Source: Muribaculaceae bacterium
Lineage (GTDB): Bacteria; Bacteroidota; Bacteroidia; Bacteroidales; Muribaculaceae
DNA: 64,000 bases
Reading direction: 5' to 3'
NCBI GenBank assembly: GCA_029062005.1
Contig: JAIDQZ010000134.1
Coordinates: forward strand, 1 to 64,000
Shown here: piece after piece, positions 9,036 to 17,440 of the stretch
How positions within the stretch are numbered: position 1 is the first letter of the stretch
Layout of the letters: each line of letters begins with the position of its first letter
Position numbers and translations under genes: made by a program
Notes under the pieces: generated by a model
Databases searched by the model: none
The model's input: the letters and a program-made list of their open reading frames with translations, nothing else
What the model was told of the DNA's origin: nothing

Positions 9036-10031
9036 ATGGTCAAGATTCGCAAATACGCAAACTTTATAGAACGCTTCCTTCACGGCGAGAAAGGTCAGCG
9101 CTTTTTCAATATCGCTTATTCAATAGGTGCGGCAGTTGTAATCTGGGGCGCGCTTTTCAAGATACTCCATCTTCCAGGTGGCAGCACGTTGCTCTGCATA
9201 GGCATGGGCACTGAGATAGCGATGTTCCTTCTGACAGCTTTCGACCGGCCGCCTAAAGATTATCATTGGGAAGACGTGTTCCCTGTGCTCGACAGTCATG
9301 CCCCGGAAGATCGTCCTGATCTCAGCGGACATGGTGGGGGAGGTGTCGCCGGAGGTATCTCAGGTGGTGTGATCTTAGCCGGTGGAGGAAGTCACGGCAC
9401 ATCCGGAGAGGATGTTGAGTCCGGCTTGCAGTCTCCTGCGGCACAGATCGGTCAGTCCGGTGCATCCGGAGCGGTTGTTATTGCCGGAGGTGGAGGCGGT
9501 GTCATGGCTCCCGGTGTCGACATCTCAGAGGATGACACTGCTGATCTTGTGGATTCAATGAAAGAGATGACTGAACAGATGAAGGGTGTCACCGAGCAGA
9601 TAGCTCAGTTAAAGGAGACCACAGATGCGCTCAATAAGGTAAGCGCAGTGCTTCTTGAATCATATAAAGCCATCACTGACAATTCAGAGTCCGTTTCAGC
9701 ATCCTCAAATGGCTATGTGGAACGTCTGGAAGATCTCAACAGAAATATTGGCGGTCTTAACACAATCTATGAGATCCAGCTCAAGAGCATCAGCTCGCAG
9801 CTTGAGAGCATAGACCGGGTCAACCGCGGATTGAAGGATATCCGGGACATGTACGAGAAATCAGCCAACGAATCAAGCCGCTATTGCGAGGAAACCGAAC
9901 GTATGAGCCGCTATATGCGCCAGCTCAACAAGATATATGAGAATATGATCACTGCCATGACCATGAATATGGCGAATCCGATGGCAGGTGCGACCGCGGC
10001 ACAAAGGACAAATCCGTTTGAAGAAAAATAA
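9036..10031 (+). CDS. gldL: GldL/PorL inner-membrane component of the T9SS motor
   Basis: The 331-aa protein begins with two membrane helices (FFNIAYSIGAAVVIWGALFKILHLPGG and LLCIGMGTEIAMFLLTAF) followed by a cytoplasmic part with long coiled-coil segments (about residues 175-310). These are the features of GldL, which with GldM forms the proton-driven motor. The glutamate in GMGTEIAMF of helix 2 is the residue expected to matter for proton coupling. A Gly-rich low-complexity stretch (GHGGGGVAGG, VIAGGGGGVMAPG) of about 60 residues separates the helices from the coiled coil. Position between gldK and gldM (64 bp gap) supports the call. Confidence 0.92.
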   Translation: MVKIRKYANFIERFLHGEKGQRFFNIAYSIGAAVVIWGALFKILHLPGGSTLLCIGMGTEIAMFLLTAFDRPPKDYHWEDVFPVLDSHAPEDRPDLSGHGGGGVAGGISGGVILAGGGSHGTSGEDVESGLQSPAAQIGQSGASGAVVIAGGGGGVMAPGVDISEDDTADLVDSMKEMTEQMKGVTEQIAQLKETTDALNKVSAVLLESYKAITDNSESVSASSNGYVERLEDLNRNIGGLNTIYEIQLKSISSQLESIDRVNRGLKDIRDMYEKSANESSRYCEETERMSRYMRQLNKIYENMITAMTMNMANPMAGATAAQRTNPFEEK

Positions 10032-10095
10032 TATGGAGACCGGTATATAGATCGATCCGGGAAACTCCACAACTTAACAACCCAACAACCCCGAA

Positions 10096-11673
10096 ATGGC
10101 AGGAGGAGGAAATAACGTAGCAAGAATGTCGCCAAGGCAGAGGATGATCAACCTAATGTATATCGTCCTTACAGCCATGCTCGCACTCAACGTTTCGAGT
10201 GACGTGCTCAATGGCTTCAGCCAGGTTCAGGACTCCCTGCACCGCACAAACGACAATCTTTCTACAAAAAATAAAATACAGTTCGACTATCTGGCGGAGC
10301 TTTATGAGAAAAACCCCGCCAAGGCGGGACCATGGTATGAAAAAGGCAACCGGCTTCATGAGCGTACAGGAAAACTTTATGCATTGATTGAAGAGATAAA
10401 GGGTGATATAGCTGTAAAAGCTGATGGAAAAGATGCCGACTACAAGAATCTTACAAATCTGGATGATCTCGAAGCTGCTTCGGCGGTGCTGCTGAATCCT
10501 TCATCCAAAAGGGGAGAGAAGCTACGCGAGGCTATCAATGAATACAGGGCATATGTCACCACTCTTGTTGCCGACACTGTGAAGCGCAACGTCATCAATG
10601 AGATGCTGTCTACTGAGTCAGGCGGAGTGAAAGGCACTGTAGGTGAAGTGAAGTGGGAGGAGAAGCTCTTCGACAATATGCCGGCGATAGCAGCGGTCAC
10701 CATGCTCACGAAATTGCAGAACGACGTGAGCCAGGCTGAGAGCGAGGCGCTTTCAAACCTAATCACCAACGTTGATATCGGCGATGTGCGCGTCAACGAG
10801 CTTAACGCATACGTGCTTCCCAATTCCAATATGGTGATGCGGGGCGGCAAATATTCGGCAAGGATAGTGCTCGCGGCAATTGATACCACGATGCGTCCAG
10901 AGATCTTCATAAACGGTCAGAAACTCTCCAACCCGGACGGCATGTATGAGTTCGTTGCCGGTCAGACCGGAGCGCATGAATACTCGGGTTATCTTGAGGT
11001 GAAGAAAGGTGACGGCACTCTTGAGAAGCATGAATTCAAGTCTCAGTACAACGTCATAGAGCCGATGGCGACGATCTCTCCGACGATGATGAATGTGCTG
11101 TATGCAGGTATTGACAATCCGATCTCTATTTCAGTTCCCGGGGTACCTATGACGGCTCTTACGGCTACTATGACCAACGGGACGCTGACAAGAAGCGGCG
11201 ACCATTGGATAGCGCGTCCAACTAAAGTCGGGGAGAACGCAGTGATCAACGTGTCGGCTTCCGTCGACGGTCACAGTCAGAATGTCGGAAGCATGACGTT
11301 CCGTATCAGGCAGTTGCCGGATCCGACGGCCTATATATCCGTAAAGGATGCCCAGGGTAATCCATCGGTCTATAAAGGTGGTCCTAAGAGGATCAGTAAG
11401 GCGGCTCTCATGGCTGCTGAAGGTCTGTCTGCGTCAGTCGACGACGGAATCCTCGATGTGGCTTACTCGGTAGTCTCCTTCTCTACGATTTTCTTCGACT
11501 CAATGGGTAATGCGATTCCAGAGGTGAGCGACGGCTCCAAATTCTCAGGGCGTCAGAAAGAACAGTTCCGTCGCCTGAAGAACGGACAGCAGTTCTTTAT
11601 TTCGGATGTCAAGGCTAAGGGACCCGACGGTATCACCCGCTCAATATCCCCTATGCAGGTGGTGCTTAATTAA
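10096..11673 (+). CDS. gldM: GldM/PorM inner-membrane-anchored periplasmic shaft of the T9SS motor
   Basis: The 525-aa protein starts MAGGGNNVARMSPRQRMINLMYIVLTAMLALNVSSDVLNGF, the GldM N-terminus with one transmembrane helix at about residues 17-36. A long periplasmic region with several beta-rich domains follows (IEPMATISPTMMNVLYAGIDNPISISVPGVP marks the start of one of them). GldM dimers run from the inner-membrane motor to the GldK/GldN ring. The gene follows gldL and precedes gldN by 18 bp. Its short leader has a C/A-rich repeat (ACAACTTAACAACCCAACAA) ending at the start codon, the same motif seen before xylE and a PUL GH43. Confidence 0.94.
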   Translation: MAGGGNNVARMSPRQRMINLMYIVLTAMLALNVSSDVLNGFSQVQDSLHRTNDNLSTKNKIQFDYLAELYEKNPAKAGPWYEKGNRLHERTGKLYALIEEIKGDIAVKADGKDADYKNLTNLDDLEAASAVLLNPSSKRGEKLREAINEYRAYVTTLVADTVKRNVINEMLSTESGGVKGTVGEVKWEEKLFDNMPAIAAVTMLTKLQNDVSQAESEALSNLITNVDIGDVRVNELNAYVLPNSNMVMRGGKYSARIVLAAIDTTMRPEIFINGQKLSNPDGMYEFVAGQTGAHEYSGYLEVKKGDGTLEKHEFKSQYNVIEPMATISPTMMNVLYAGIDNPISISVPGVPMTALTATMTNGTLTRSGDHWIARPTKVGENAVINVSASVDGHSQNVGSMTFRIRQLPDPTAYISVKDAQGNPSVYKGGPKRISKAALMAAEGLSASVDDGILDVAYSVVSFSTIFFDSMGNAIPEVSDGSKFSGRQKEQFRRLKNGQQFFISDVKAKGPDGITRSISPMQVVLN

Positions 11674-11691
11674 GATAAACCGGAAAGAATA

Positions 11692-12879
11692 ATGAAAATA
11701 CTCAGAAGTATATTCCCTATAGCCGCTATGGCGGTGACGGTCCTGGCTTCAGTAGCGCAGGACAATACCGGAGTTGTGCGACGCAACGGCGCATCGAAAC
11801 GAGGTCAGAAGCAGGAAGAGACCACAGGTCCGAAAATCACAGACCGCATGCAGGGATTTTTCGAAAGTCCTAAGACTCATGATGCGGATCTCGCATACAT
11901 GCGTGAGATATACCGGCAGCTCGACTTGAAGAATGTAGCTGAAAACACTCCGCTCTATTTTCCGGAAGATATAGTCGACGGTCAGCAGAATCTTTTCCGT
12001 ATCATACTCGGACTCGTGGTCGACGGTAAGATCCCCGCTTATGAATATCTCGATGGCAGGGAAGTTTTCACCGACCAGTACAAGGTCAAGGTCGGCGAGA
12101 TGCTCGATCGCTTTGATATATACTATCAGAGCCAGGGCAATGGCGACAGGACAGTCTACACTATCGAGGAGGCGGATGTGCCTACGGGGCAGGTATTGAA
12201 ATATTACATCATAGAAAAGTGGGAGTTCGATCGCCGTACCAATAGGATGAAGACATATGTGGAGGCTATCTGCCCTGTATTGACACGTGGCGGCGACTTC
12301 GGAGGTGATGCCAACTATCCTATGTTCTGGGTTAAATTCGATCAGCTCCGTCCCTATCTTGCCCAGCAGTATGTATTCCTGACCGATGATAACAATCTTC
12401 CCCAGTACAGTCTTGACGATTATTTTAATCTCGGCATGTATAAGGGTGAGATCTATAAGACAAAAAACCTCCGCAATCTTTCGATGGCTCAGATGTATCC
12501 TGATGAAGACGACATGCAGCGTGCCCAAGACAGTATAGATACGCGTCTGAGGGAATTCGGAAAGAACCTCTGGGTGCCTACCCGTGATGAATATCTTGCG
12601 ATGCGTGAGGCTGAGGAAGAAGCTGAAGCCAGACGTCAGGAAGCTCTTGCTAAGGGAGACTCGATTCCCGAAAGGACTACTGTGTCAGCTGATGAGGAAG
12701 AAAATACTACTGTCACCAAGACGCGTTCTTCCAGACGTCAGGGTCGTAAGAAATCGACTTCTGCATCGGCAGCCAAGAAGCCGAGCGCTCCAAAGACCAA
12801 GGTTTCTCAGCCAAAGACTCCTTCTTCAAGTTCAGGCAATTCGAGCGCTGCAAAGTCAGTGCGTAGACGCAAGCGCTGA
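11692..12879 (+). CDS. gldN: GldN/PorN periplasmic ring component of the T9SS
   Basis: The 395-aa protein has a signal peptide (IFPIAAMAVTVLASVAQD) and the GldN core: WMREIYR-like motif (LAYMREIYRQLDLKNVAENTPLYF is in the position of it), YYIIEKWEFDRRTNRM, FWVKFDQLRPYL. It pairs with GldK in the periplasmic ring. After about residue 300 the chain becomes low complexity, first acidic/Glu-rich and then a strongly basic Lys/Arg/Ser/Pro tail ending VRRRKR. The tail is atypical of the conserved core. The gene ends 13 bp from the convergent flippase gene with no terminator visible between them. Confidence 0.9.
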   Translation: MKILRSIFPIAAMAVTVLASVAQDNTGVVRRNGASKRGQKQEETTGPKITDRMQGFFESPKTHDADLAYMREIYRQLDLKNVAENTPLYFPEDIVDGQQNLFRIILGLVVDGKIPAYEYLDGREVFTDQYKVKVGEMLDRFDIYYQSQGNGDRTVYTIEEADVPTGQVLKYYIIEKWEFDRRTNRMKTYVEAICPVLTRGGDFGGDANYPMFWVKFDQLRPYLAQQYVFLTDDNNLPQYSLDDYFNLGMYKGEIYKTKNLRNLSMAQMYPDEDDMQRAQDSIDTRLREFGKNLWVPTRDEYLAMREAEEEAEARRQEALAKGDSIPERTTVSADEEENTTVTKTRSSRRQGRKKSTSASAAKKPSAPKTKVSQPKTPSSSSGNSSAAKSVRRRKR

Positions 12880-12892
12880 TCTTCTTTATTCA

Positions 12893-14356
12893 TTAAGGCT
12901 GATCGCAGTCTGGAGTCTTGATTTTATTGCGTAGATTGACCGCACTCCACACTATCGAGACTGTCAGAATGATAGCCATGAGGGTATATGACCAGATTGG
13001 GTTGGTAACCAGTGAGGTCAGGAAGCAAGAGGTGGTTATCAGTATTGCGCCTGCCATACCTGAAGCGGATTTCAGAGTGAGCCGATAGTCATACAGACGG
13101 CGGTTGACGATATAGTAGACAGCAAGGCAGATGGCATTGTCTGCCACCAGTGCATATCCCAGACCTATCAATCCGAAAAAGTAAAAACCGATACAGCTGA
13201 GAGCAAGGTTCTGTATGTTCCCATACAGTCCTTCCATATAGAAGAATACCCTTTTGTTATTCTTGGCGAAGGTGATGTATCCCATCGGCATAATTAGCGC
13301 GCGCAGCGTAATTCCAAGACCCATCCATCTCATTAGAGGCAGGATGGGTTCAAATTGACTGGTAAAAAGCACTCTTATCACGATGGGGGCTGTCAATATA
13401 AGAAGACAGGCGGCAGGTGCTATGATGAGTGCCACGATTTCTGTCTGACGGTTTACTATGCCATGCATCCTGATATTGTCCGAGGCGGCTTTCGTGAGCC
13501 GGGGGAAATAGTCCATTGCCATAGCTGCGAACACCATTCCGGAATATTGTGCGGTTGCCGAATTTGCAGCCTGAAATAGTCCGACATCCTCATAAGAACC
13601 GAAAGTCTTGATAAACAAATTGATTATATAAGTTCCGGTAGTGCCGATCAAGTCGCTCGCCATAAGTATTATCCCCATTCCTATCATCCGTTTGATCAGT
13701 GACTTGTGTTCGCTCATATGGAACTTGAAGGGCATTGTCTCCGCACTCTTTCGTAAAGATATATAGTAGAACAGGAACATTGCGGCGGAAAGTGCTATCA
13801 TTGCCGGAACAATTCCGTTTGTGCCATATAGATAATATAATGGGACTCCCAGGAAAAGCCCCGCAAGTCCTCCTACTATAGATGCCTTTGACAGTCGTTT
13901 CACTTCATGGAGTCCCTGAAGCATGGCAAGCATTCCGGAACCTGCTATTCCTAATGCTACGGCGATGCCGAGCAGCATGAACTGCCATGACATTTCGGAG
14001 TTGCCGAATGTCAGGCGGCTCAGGGGAGTGGCAAACAGAATACAGATCAAAGCGCCTAATAGCGAGGTGGCTGCCAATATCCTGAGAGCAAGACCGATAA
14101 ACTGAGAGGTGGATGTCTTGTCGCCGGAATGGTCTGCCATTTCTTTTACTATAGCAAGGTTCAATCCGAGTGAAGAGAATTTCTGGATGGTGTTTGATGA
14201 GGAAGTGAAGAGTGCTGAGACTCCCATTCCGTCCGAACCAAGAAGCACAGCCACACACTTCCCGCGCGCCCAGTTTATGAGGATCTGAAACACCTGCACA
14301 CCCCCGAACATGGAAGTGCCTTTTAGAATGCTTTTATATGAGTTTTCAGATGCCAT
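12893..14356 (-). CDS. Polysaccharide flippase (Wzx/MATE-like, MVF superfamily)
   Basis: The 487-aa protein is almost entirely hydrophobic with about 12-14 predicted helices, starting with ILKGTSMFGGVQVFQILINWARGKCVAVLLG, a typical opening for O-antigen/polysaccharide flippases. It should move an undecaprenyl-linked glycan across the inner membrane. The gene overlaps the upstream glycosyltransferase by 11 bp and is the last gene of a three-gene minus-strand operon. Its substrate cannot be read from sequence. It faces gldN with only 13 bp between stop codons. Confidence 0.88.
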   Translation of the reverse strand: MASENSYKSILKGTSMFGGVQVFQILINWARGKCVAVLLGSDGMGVSALFTSSSNTIQKFSSLGLNLAIVKEMADHSGDKTSTSQFIGLALRILAATSLLGALICILFATPLSRLTFGNSEMSWQFMLLGIAVALGIAGSGMLAMLQGLHEVKRLSKASIVGGLAGLFLGVPLYYLYGTNGIVPAMIALSAAMFLFYYISLRKSAETMPFKFHMSEHKSLIKRMIGMGIILMASDLIGTTGTYIINLFIKTFGSYEDVGLFQAANSATAQYSGMVFAAMAMDYFPRLTKAASDNIRMHGIVNRQTEIVALIIAPAACLLILTAPIVIRVLFTSQFEPILPLMRWMGLGITLRALIMPMGYITFAKNNKRVFFYMEGLYGNIQNLALSCIGFYFFGLIGLGYALVADNAICLAVYYIVNRRLYDYRLTLKSASGMAGAILITTSCFLTSLVTNPIWSYTLMAIILTVSIVWSAVNLRNKIKTPDCDQP

Positions 14357-15398
14357 TCTTTTTCATTATGATTGGGTCAAGTATCTTGAGTGCGATTCTC
14401 GCTAATGGAATCGGCAGACGCATCAATGCAAGATAGCGGGGGCTTGTCTTCCCCTTGAGTTTCGAAATATCGAAATTTTTCATTGCCGAAGAAATCCGTT
14501 TGACTGAGACTGTCTTCTGTTTACTTTCAAGGCTTGACAGATTGATCATTCTTAGCATATCTACAGCGGCATACAGTTTATTCTCAAGGGCACGTATGTG
14601 TGTATCGGAGTTTTCTCCAAATACTGTGGCTGTCATTGACAGCAGTCCGTCGCATGTCAGCATTTTGCTGTCGATTATACGCGGAATATTTATGTGTGTC
14701 ACGGATTCTTCGTTTTGCCTGTAATAATAGCGGGATTCTGTAAAAACGACATTTTTGCTCATCGACAGCAGCCAGCGTGAAAGCAGTTCGTCTGAGTATA
14801 TTGATTTTAGATCGTCTCCCTTCATCCGTTTGTTTGCATTCAGGTATATATCACGTCTGATTGCGAAGCCGCACATCGGTATCTCCCAACGGCAAAGAGT
14901 ACGTCTCACCAAGTCCTTGCCTTCCCACTCTTTTGAGGTGTCGATTGAGTCCAGTGGAAGAATCTTTTCTGTAATGTTTCCTTTAAGTCTCCACATTTCA
15001 GGAATCACAAGGTCAGTCTTGCAGCTTGTTATACGCCTGTGATGTATTGCTAACAAGTCAGCTGAAACTATGTCGTCAGCGTCTATGGTCACAATATAAT
15101 CTGCTTTAGCAAGATTTGCCGCCCTTATTCGCGGTATGTATGCACATCCTGAATTTGACGTAGACCTGAATACTTTTATTCTGTTGTCAAGTTTGCTGTG
15201 CGATTCTGCAATTGCCACAGAGTCGTCAGAAGATCCGTCATCAACCAAAATAGCTTCCCAATCCTGAAAGTCTTGATCGGAAATGCTTTGAAGACATTCC
15301 CCGAGATAATGACCGGCATTATAAACAGGAATGATGATTGAGAAGAAAGGTTTTTCCCCCATGTTGACGGCTTGAGTTGTATTGTTATAGTCATTCAT
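14346..15398 (-). CDS. Family 2 glycosyltransferase
   Basis: The 350-aa protein has the GT2 (GT-A) fold signature at its N-terminus: FFSIIIPVYNAGHYLGECL, DWEAILVDDGSSDDS, and the metal-binding DxD motif in YIVTIDADDIVSADLL. The C-terminal half is poorly conserved and ends with a basic segment. It should transfer a sugar from a nucleotide donor to a lipid-linked glycan in the cytoplasm. It overlaps the gene upstream by 8 bp and the flippase downstream by 11 bp, so the three are probably translationally coupled. Donor and acceptor are unknown. Confidence 0.9.
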   Translation of the reverse strand: MNDYNNTTQAVNMGEKPFFSIIIPVYNAGHYLGECLQSISDQDFQDWEAILVDDGSSDDSVAIAESHSKLDNRIKVFRSTSNSGCAYIPRIRAANLAKADYIVTIDADDIVSADLLAIHHRRITSCKTDLVIPEMWRLKGNITEKILPLDSIDTSKEWEGKDLVRRTLCRWEIPMCGFAIRRDIYLNANKRMKGDDLKSIYSDELLSRWLLSMSKNVVFTESRYYYRQNEESVTHINIPRIIDSKMLTCDGLLSMTATVFGENSDTHIRALENKLYAAVDMLRMINLSSLESKQKTVSVKRISSAMKNFDISKLKGKTSPRYLALMRLPIPLARIALKILDPIIMKKNGI

Positions 15399-16284
15399 GG
15401 CTTCCGAGGTTTAAAGGTTGTGCTGACTTCCGGAAAACGTGTTTTCTTCGGGCTGTTGCAACCCCTTTAATCCAGTTATGACAGAAGGAGACAGGAGAGG
15501 GAACCTCTCCTTTTATCCACATCGGAATTTCCCGGATTGCATGCGCTATCATCCTCAGTGTCCAGTCGCGTGGATGCAGACGCAGAAATACGGCTCCTTT
15601 TGTCATCGGGCGGAGAGGGGAGCGCATGTCGCGTGTTGAAGTGGTTGGCGCATCATGGCGCACAATGGTTTCGGGTAAAAAAAATCCGCTCATGCCTGAG
15701 TCCAGGCAGTCCCTGATAAATATATCCTCTTCTCCTGACCTGAATAATGCTCCGACTCCGAAATATTCGTTAAACCATACTTTCCCCTTTACGGAGTCTT
15801 TTCTGAATGCTATTTCTATCGATGATATGAAGTATCCCTTAGGTGGTGAGTCAAGAGGGCATACTGACTCCGGATATATTTTTTTGACGGATTCTGATTC
15901 GAATCGAAATGTGAGAATGTCTGCGTCCGGATAGTCTCTGAATCCTTTTAAGACAGCATTGAGATTTTCTTCCGTATAGTCGGTATCGTCATCGCTTATG
16001 AGCAGAACCGGGGCTGTGGCATGGCACAAGGCGATATTTCTGTTGACTGCAATGCCTTTCGTGTCAGATGTTATGATCTTGAAATCCTCCCTTTCAAGTT
16101 GCGGGGGAAGGGATGTGTTGTCATTTGTCTGCCAGCTGACAAGATATTCCACTCCGGGTATTCTGGGGTGCATTCCGGCAGCAACTCTCCGTATACCCTC
16201 TTTTCCATAGGTGCAGATCATCACCTGAAGCTTCACTTCATGCTCGGTTTCGTTGCTGTTGGAGTATCTTTCGTCTCTTTTCAT
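15391..16284 (-). CDS. GT-A type glycosyltransferase (family 2-like)
   Basis: The ORF track starts at 16344, but a near-perfect promoter (TTTG-N20-TAATTTTG, 16314-16345) covers that start, so I place the start at the ATG at 16284 (MKRDERYSNSNETEHEVKLQ), giving 297 aa. The protein shows VMICTYGKEGIRRVAAGM, GIAVNRNIALCHA and the DxD-like LLISDDDTDY, as in GT2-related transferases of the kind that read NTP-sugar donors. FFGVGALFRSGEEDIFIRDCL-like residues (EYFGVGALFRSGEED) resemble the acceptor-site EED motif. First gene of the operon with the second glycosyltransferase and the flippase. Specificity unknown. Confidence 0.85.
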   Translation of the reverse strand: MKRDERYSNSNETEHEVKLQVMICTYGKEGIRRVAAGMHPRIPGVEYLVSWQTNDNTSLPPQLEREDFKIITSDTKGIAVNRNIALCHATAPVLLISDDDTDYTEENLNAVLKGFRDYPDADILTFRFESESVKKIYPESVCPLDSPPKGYFISSIEIAFRKDSVKGKVWFNEYFGVGALFRSGEEDIFIRDCLDSGMSGFFLPETIVRHDAPTTSTRDMRSPLRPMTKGAVFLRLHPRDWTLRMIAHAIREIPMWIKGEVPSPVSFCHNWIKGVATARRKHVFRKSAQPLNLGSHE

Positions 16285-16313
16285 CCTATGGAAGAGTATT
16301 GTATTTCCTATCA

Positions 16314-16345
16314 CAAAATTAGTAAATATTAATATTTTTTGCAAA
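16314..16345 (-). promoter_or_regulatory. Promoter of the glycosyltransferase-flippase operon
   Basis: The minus strand reads TTTG, exactly 20 nt, then TAATTTTG. Both elements match the Bacteroidetes consensus perfectly. Transcription would start near 16307, downstream of the ATG used in the ORF track (16344), which decides the start codon of the first glycosyltransferase. Confidence 0.75.
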
Positions 16346-16384
16346 TAAAACTCAATTTTAGAAGCAGTCGGGCGTTTTAAACAT

Positions 16385-17332
16385 ATGAAAGATACTATTT
16401 GTCAGAATGATTGTATGTCGATTGTGGTTCCGGTCTATAACCGACCGGAGCTTGTCGTGCGCTGTCTTGAGAGCATTAAGGCGCAGACATACCGTCCGTT
16501 GCACATCATAGTGGTCGATAATGCTTCATCTGACGATACTGCAGATCGTGTGTCCGTGTGGATGGATTCCAACGCGGCTTCTGACTTTACTGTGGAGTTG
16601 ATCTCTGAATCAAGATCAGGGGCTGCCTATGCCCGGGAGAGGGGGCTTGGCAAAGTACGCACGGAGAAAGTGATGTTTTTTGATTCCGACGATACGATGC
16701 GCCCCGAATGTGTTGATACAGTGATGGATGCATGGATGTCAGCACCTGAAGTGGAAATAGTGGCATGGCGTGTGGCGATTCATTCTGAAGATGGAGTGAG
16801 GATAACGCATGCCATTGAAGGATCTCTTCTTGAGCGTCATCTTGTACATGCTGTCCTGCGTACTCAGGGATATGCCGTAAAGACCGAATTCATACGGCGT
16901 GCAGGTGGATGGAAAGGGGAATTTCCTGTCTGGAATGATCTTGAGACGGGTGTGCGGCTGCTCTTGAATCAACCTGAGGTGAAGGCTCTTCCTGATTTGT
17001 ATGTTGATGTCTTTCATCAGGAGGAAAGCATCACCGGAGTCCGCTTTTCAGATAAGGCAGGCAAATGGGAAAAATCTCTTGATGGAATTGAGCGTAATAT
17101 AAAGGGCAGTGGACGAAAGGATACCTCGCGCCTTCTTGGCATCATCTCTTACCGACGGGCAATACTGGCAGCTTACTATGCAAGGGAAGGTAATCCTGAA
17201 CTGGCTCATCCTCTTTATAGGCGGGCGCTTTCGGAAACGGTAAAAATAAAACGTCCGCTCATCCGTTTTGCCTATCATTGGACTCGGCTTGGGATGCGCG
17301 GAGCGTTTTCTATTATCGGAAGATTCCTTTAG
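16385..17332 (+). CDS. Family 2 glycosyltransferase
   Basis: The 315-aa protein has the GT2 signature: CMSIVVPVYNRPELVVRCLESI, HIIVVDNASSDDTADRV, a Ser/Arg-rich GAAYARERGL stretch, and the DxD motif in KVMFFDSDDTMRPECV. It is divergent from the other glycosyltransferase operon and separated from its promoter by about 40 bp, so the two units share one regulatory region. It probably works in the same surface glycan pathway. It ends convergent with the C1 peptidase gene, with a heptamer repeat array between them. Confidence 0.9.
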   Translation: MKDTICQNDCMSIVVPVYNRPELVVRCLESIKAQTYRPLHIIVVDNASSDDTADRVSVWMDSNAASDFTVELISESRSGAAYARERGLGKVRTEKVMFFDSDDTMRPECVDTVMDAWMSAPEVEIVAWRVAIHSEDGVRITHAIEGSLLERHLVHAVLRTQGYAVKTEFIRRAGGWKGEFPVWNDLETGVRLLLNQPEVKALPDLYVDVFHQEESITGVRFSDKAGKWEKSLDGIERNIKGSGRKDTSRLLGIISYRRAILAAYYAREGNPELAHPLYRRALSETVKIKRPLIRFAYHWTRLGMRGAFSIIGRFL

Positions 17333-17378
17333 ATATTTTTGAATTTTGAATTAGAAATGGAATATTCACTATCCTATT

Positions 17379-17440
17379 TAATTCTCAATTCAAATTTCTC
17401 AATTCTCAATTCTCAATTCTCAATTCTCAATTCTCAATTA
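17379..17440. repeat. AATTCTC heptamer array overlapping the peptidase stop codon
   Basis: Five perfect head-to-tail AATTCTC units lie at 17401-17435, flanked by degenerate copies from 17379. Read on the peptidase coding strand the unit is GAGAATT. The last codons of the peptidase (L-I-E-N-stop) and its TGA fall inside the array. Because the period is 7 nt, TGA recurs in all three frames. The same array type begins at the stop codons at 24262 and 60529. Confidence 0.85.

Noticed and set aside
10440-10910. 156-aa minus-strand ORF
   Set aside because: Antisense to gldM; Ser/Thr/Leu-rich composition typical of a shadow frame.
11749-12528. 259-aa minus-strand ORF
   Set aside because: Antisense to gldN, whose core motifs are clear.
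17379-17440. CRISPR array
   Set aside because: The unit is 7 bp with no spacers and there are no cas genes; it is a simple tandem repeat.
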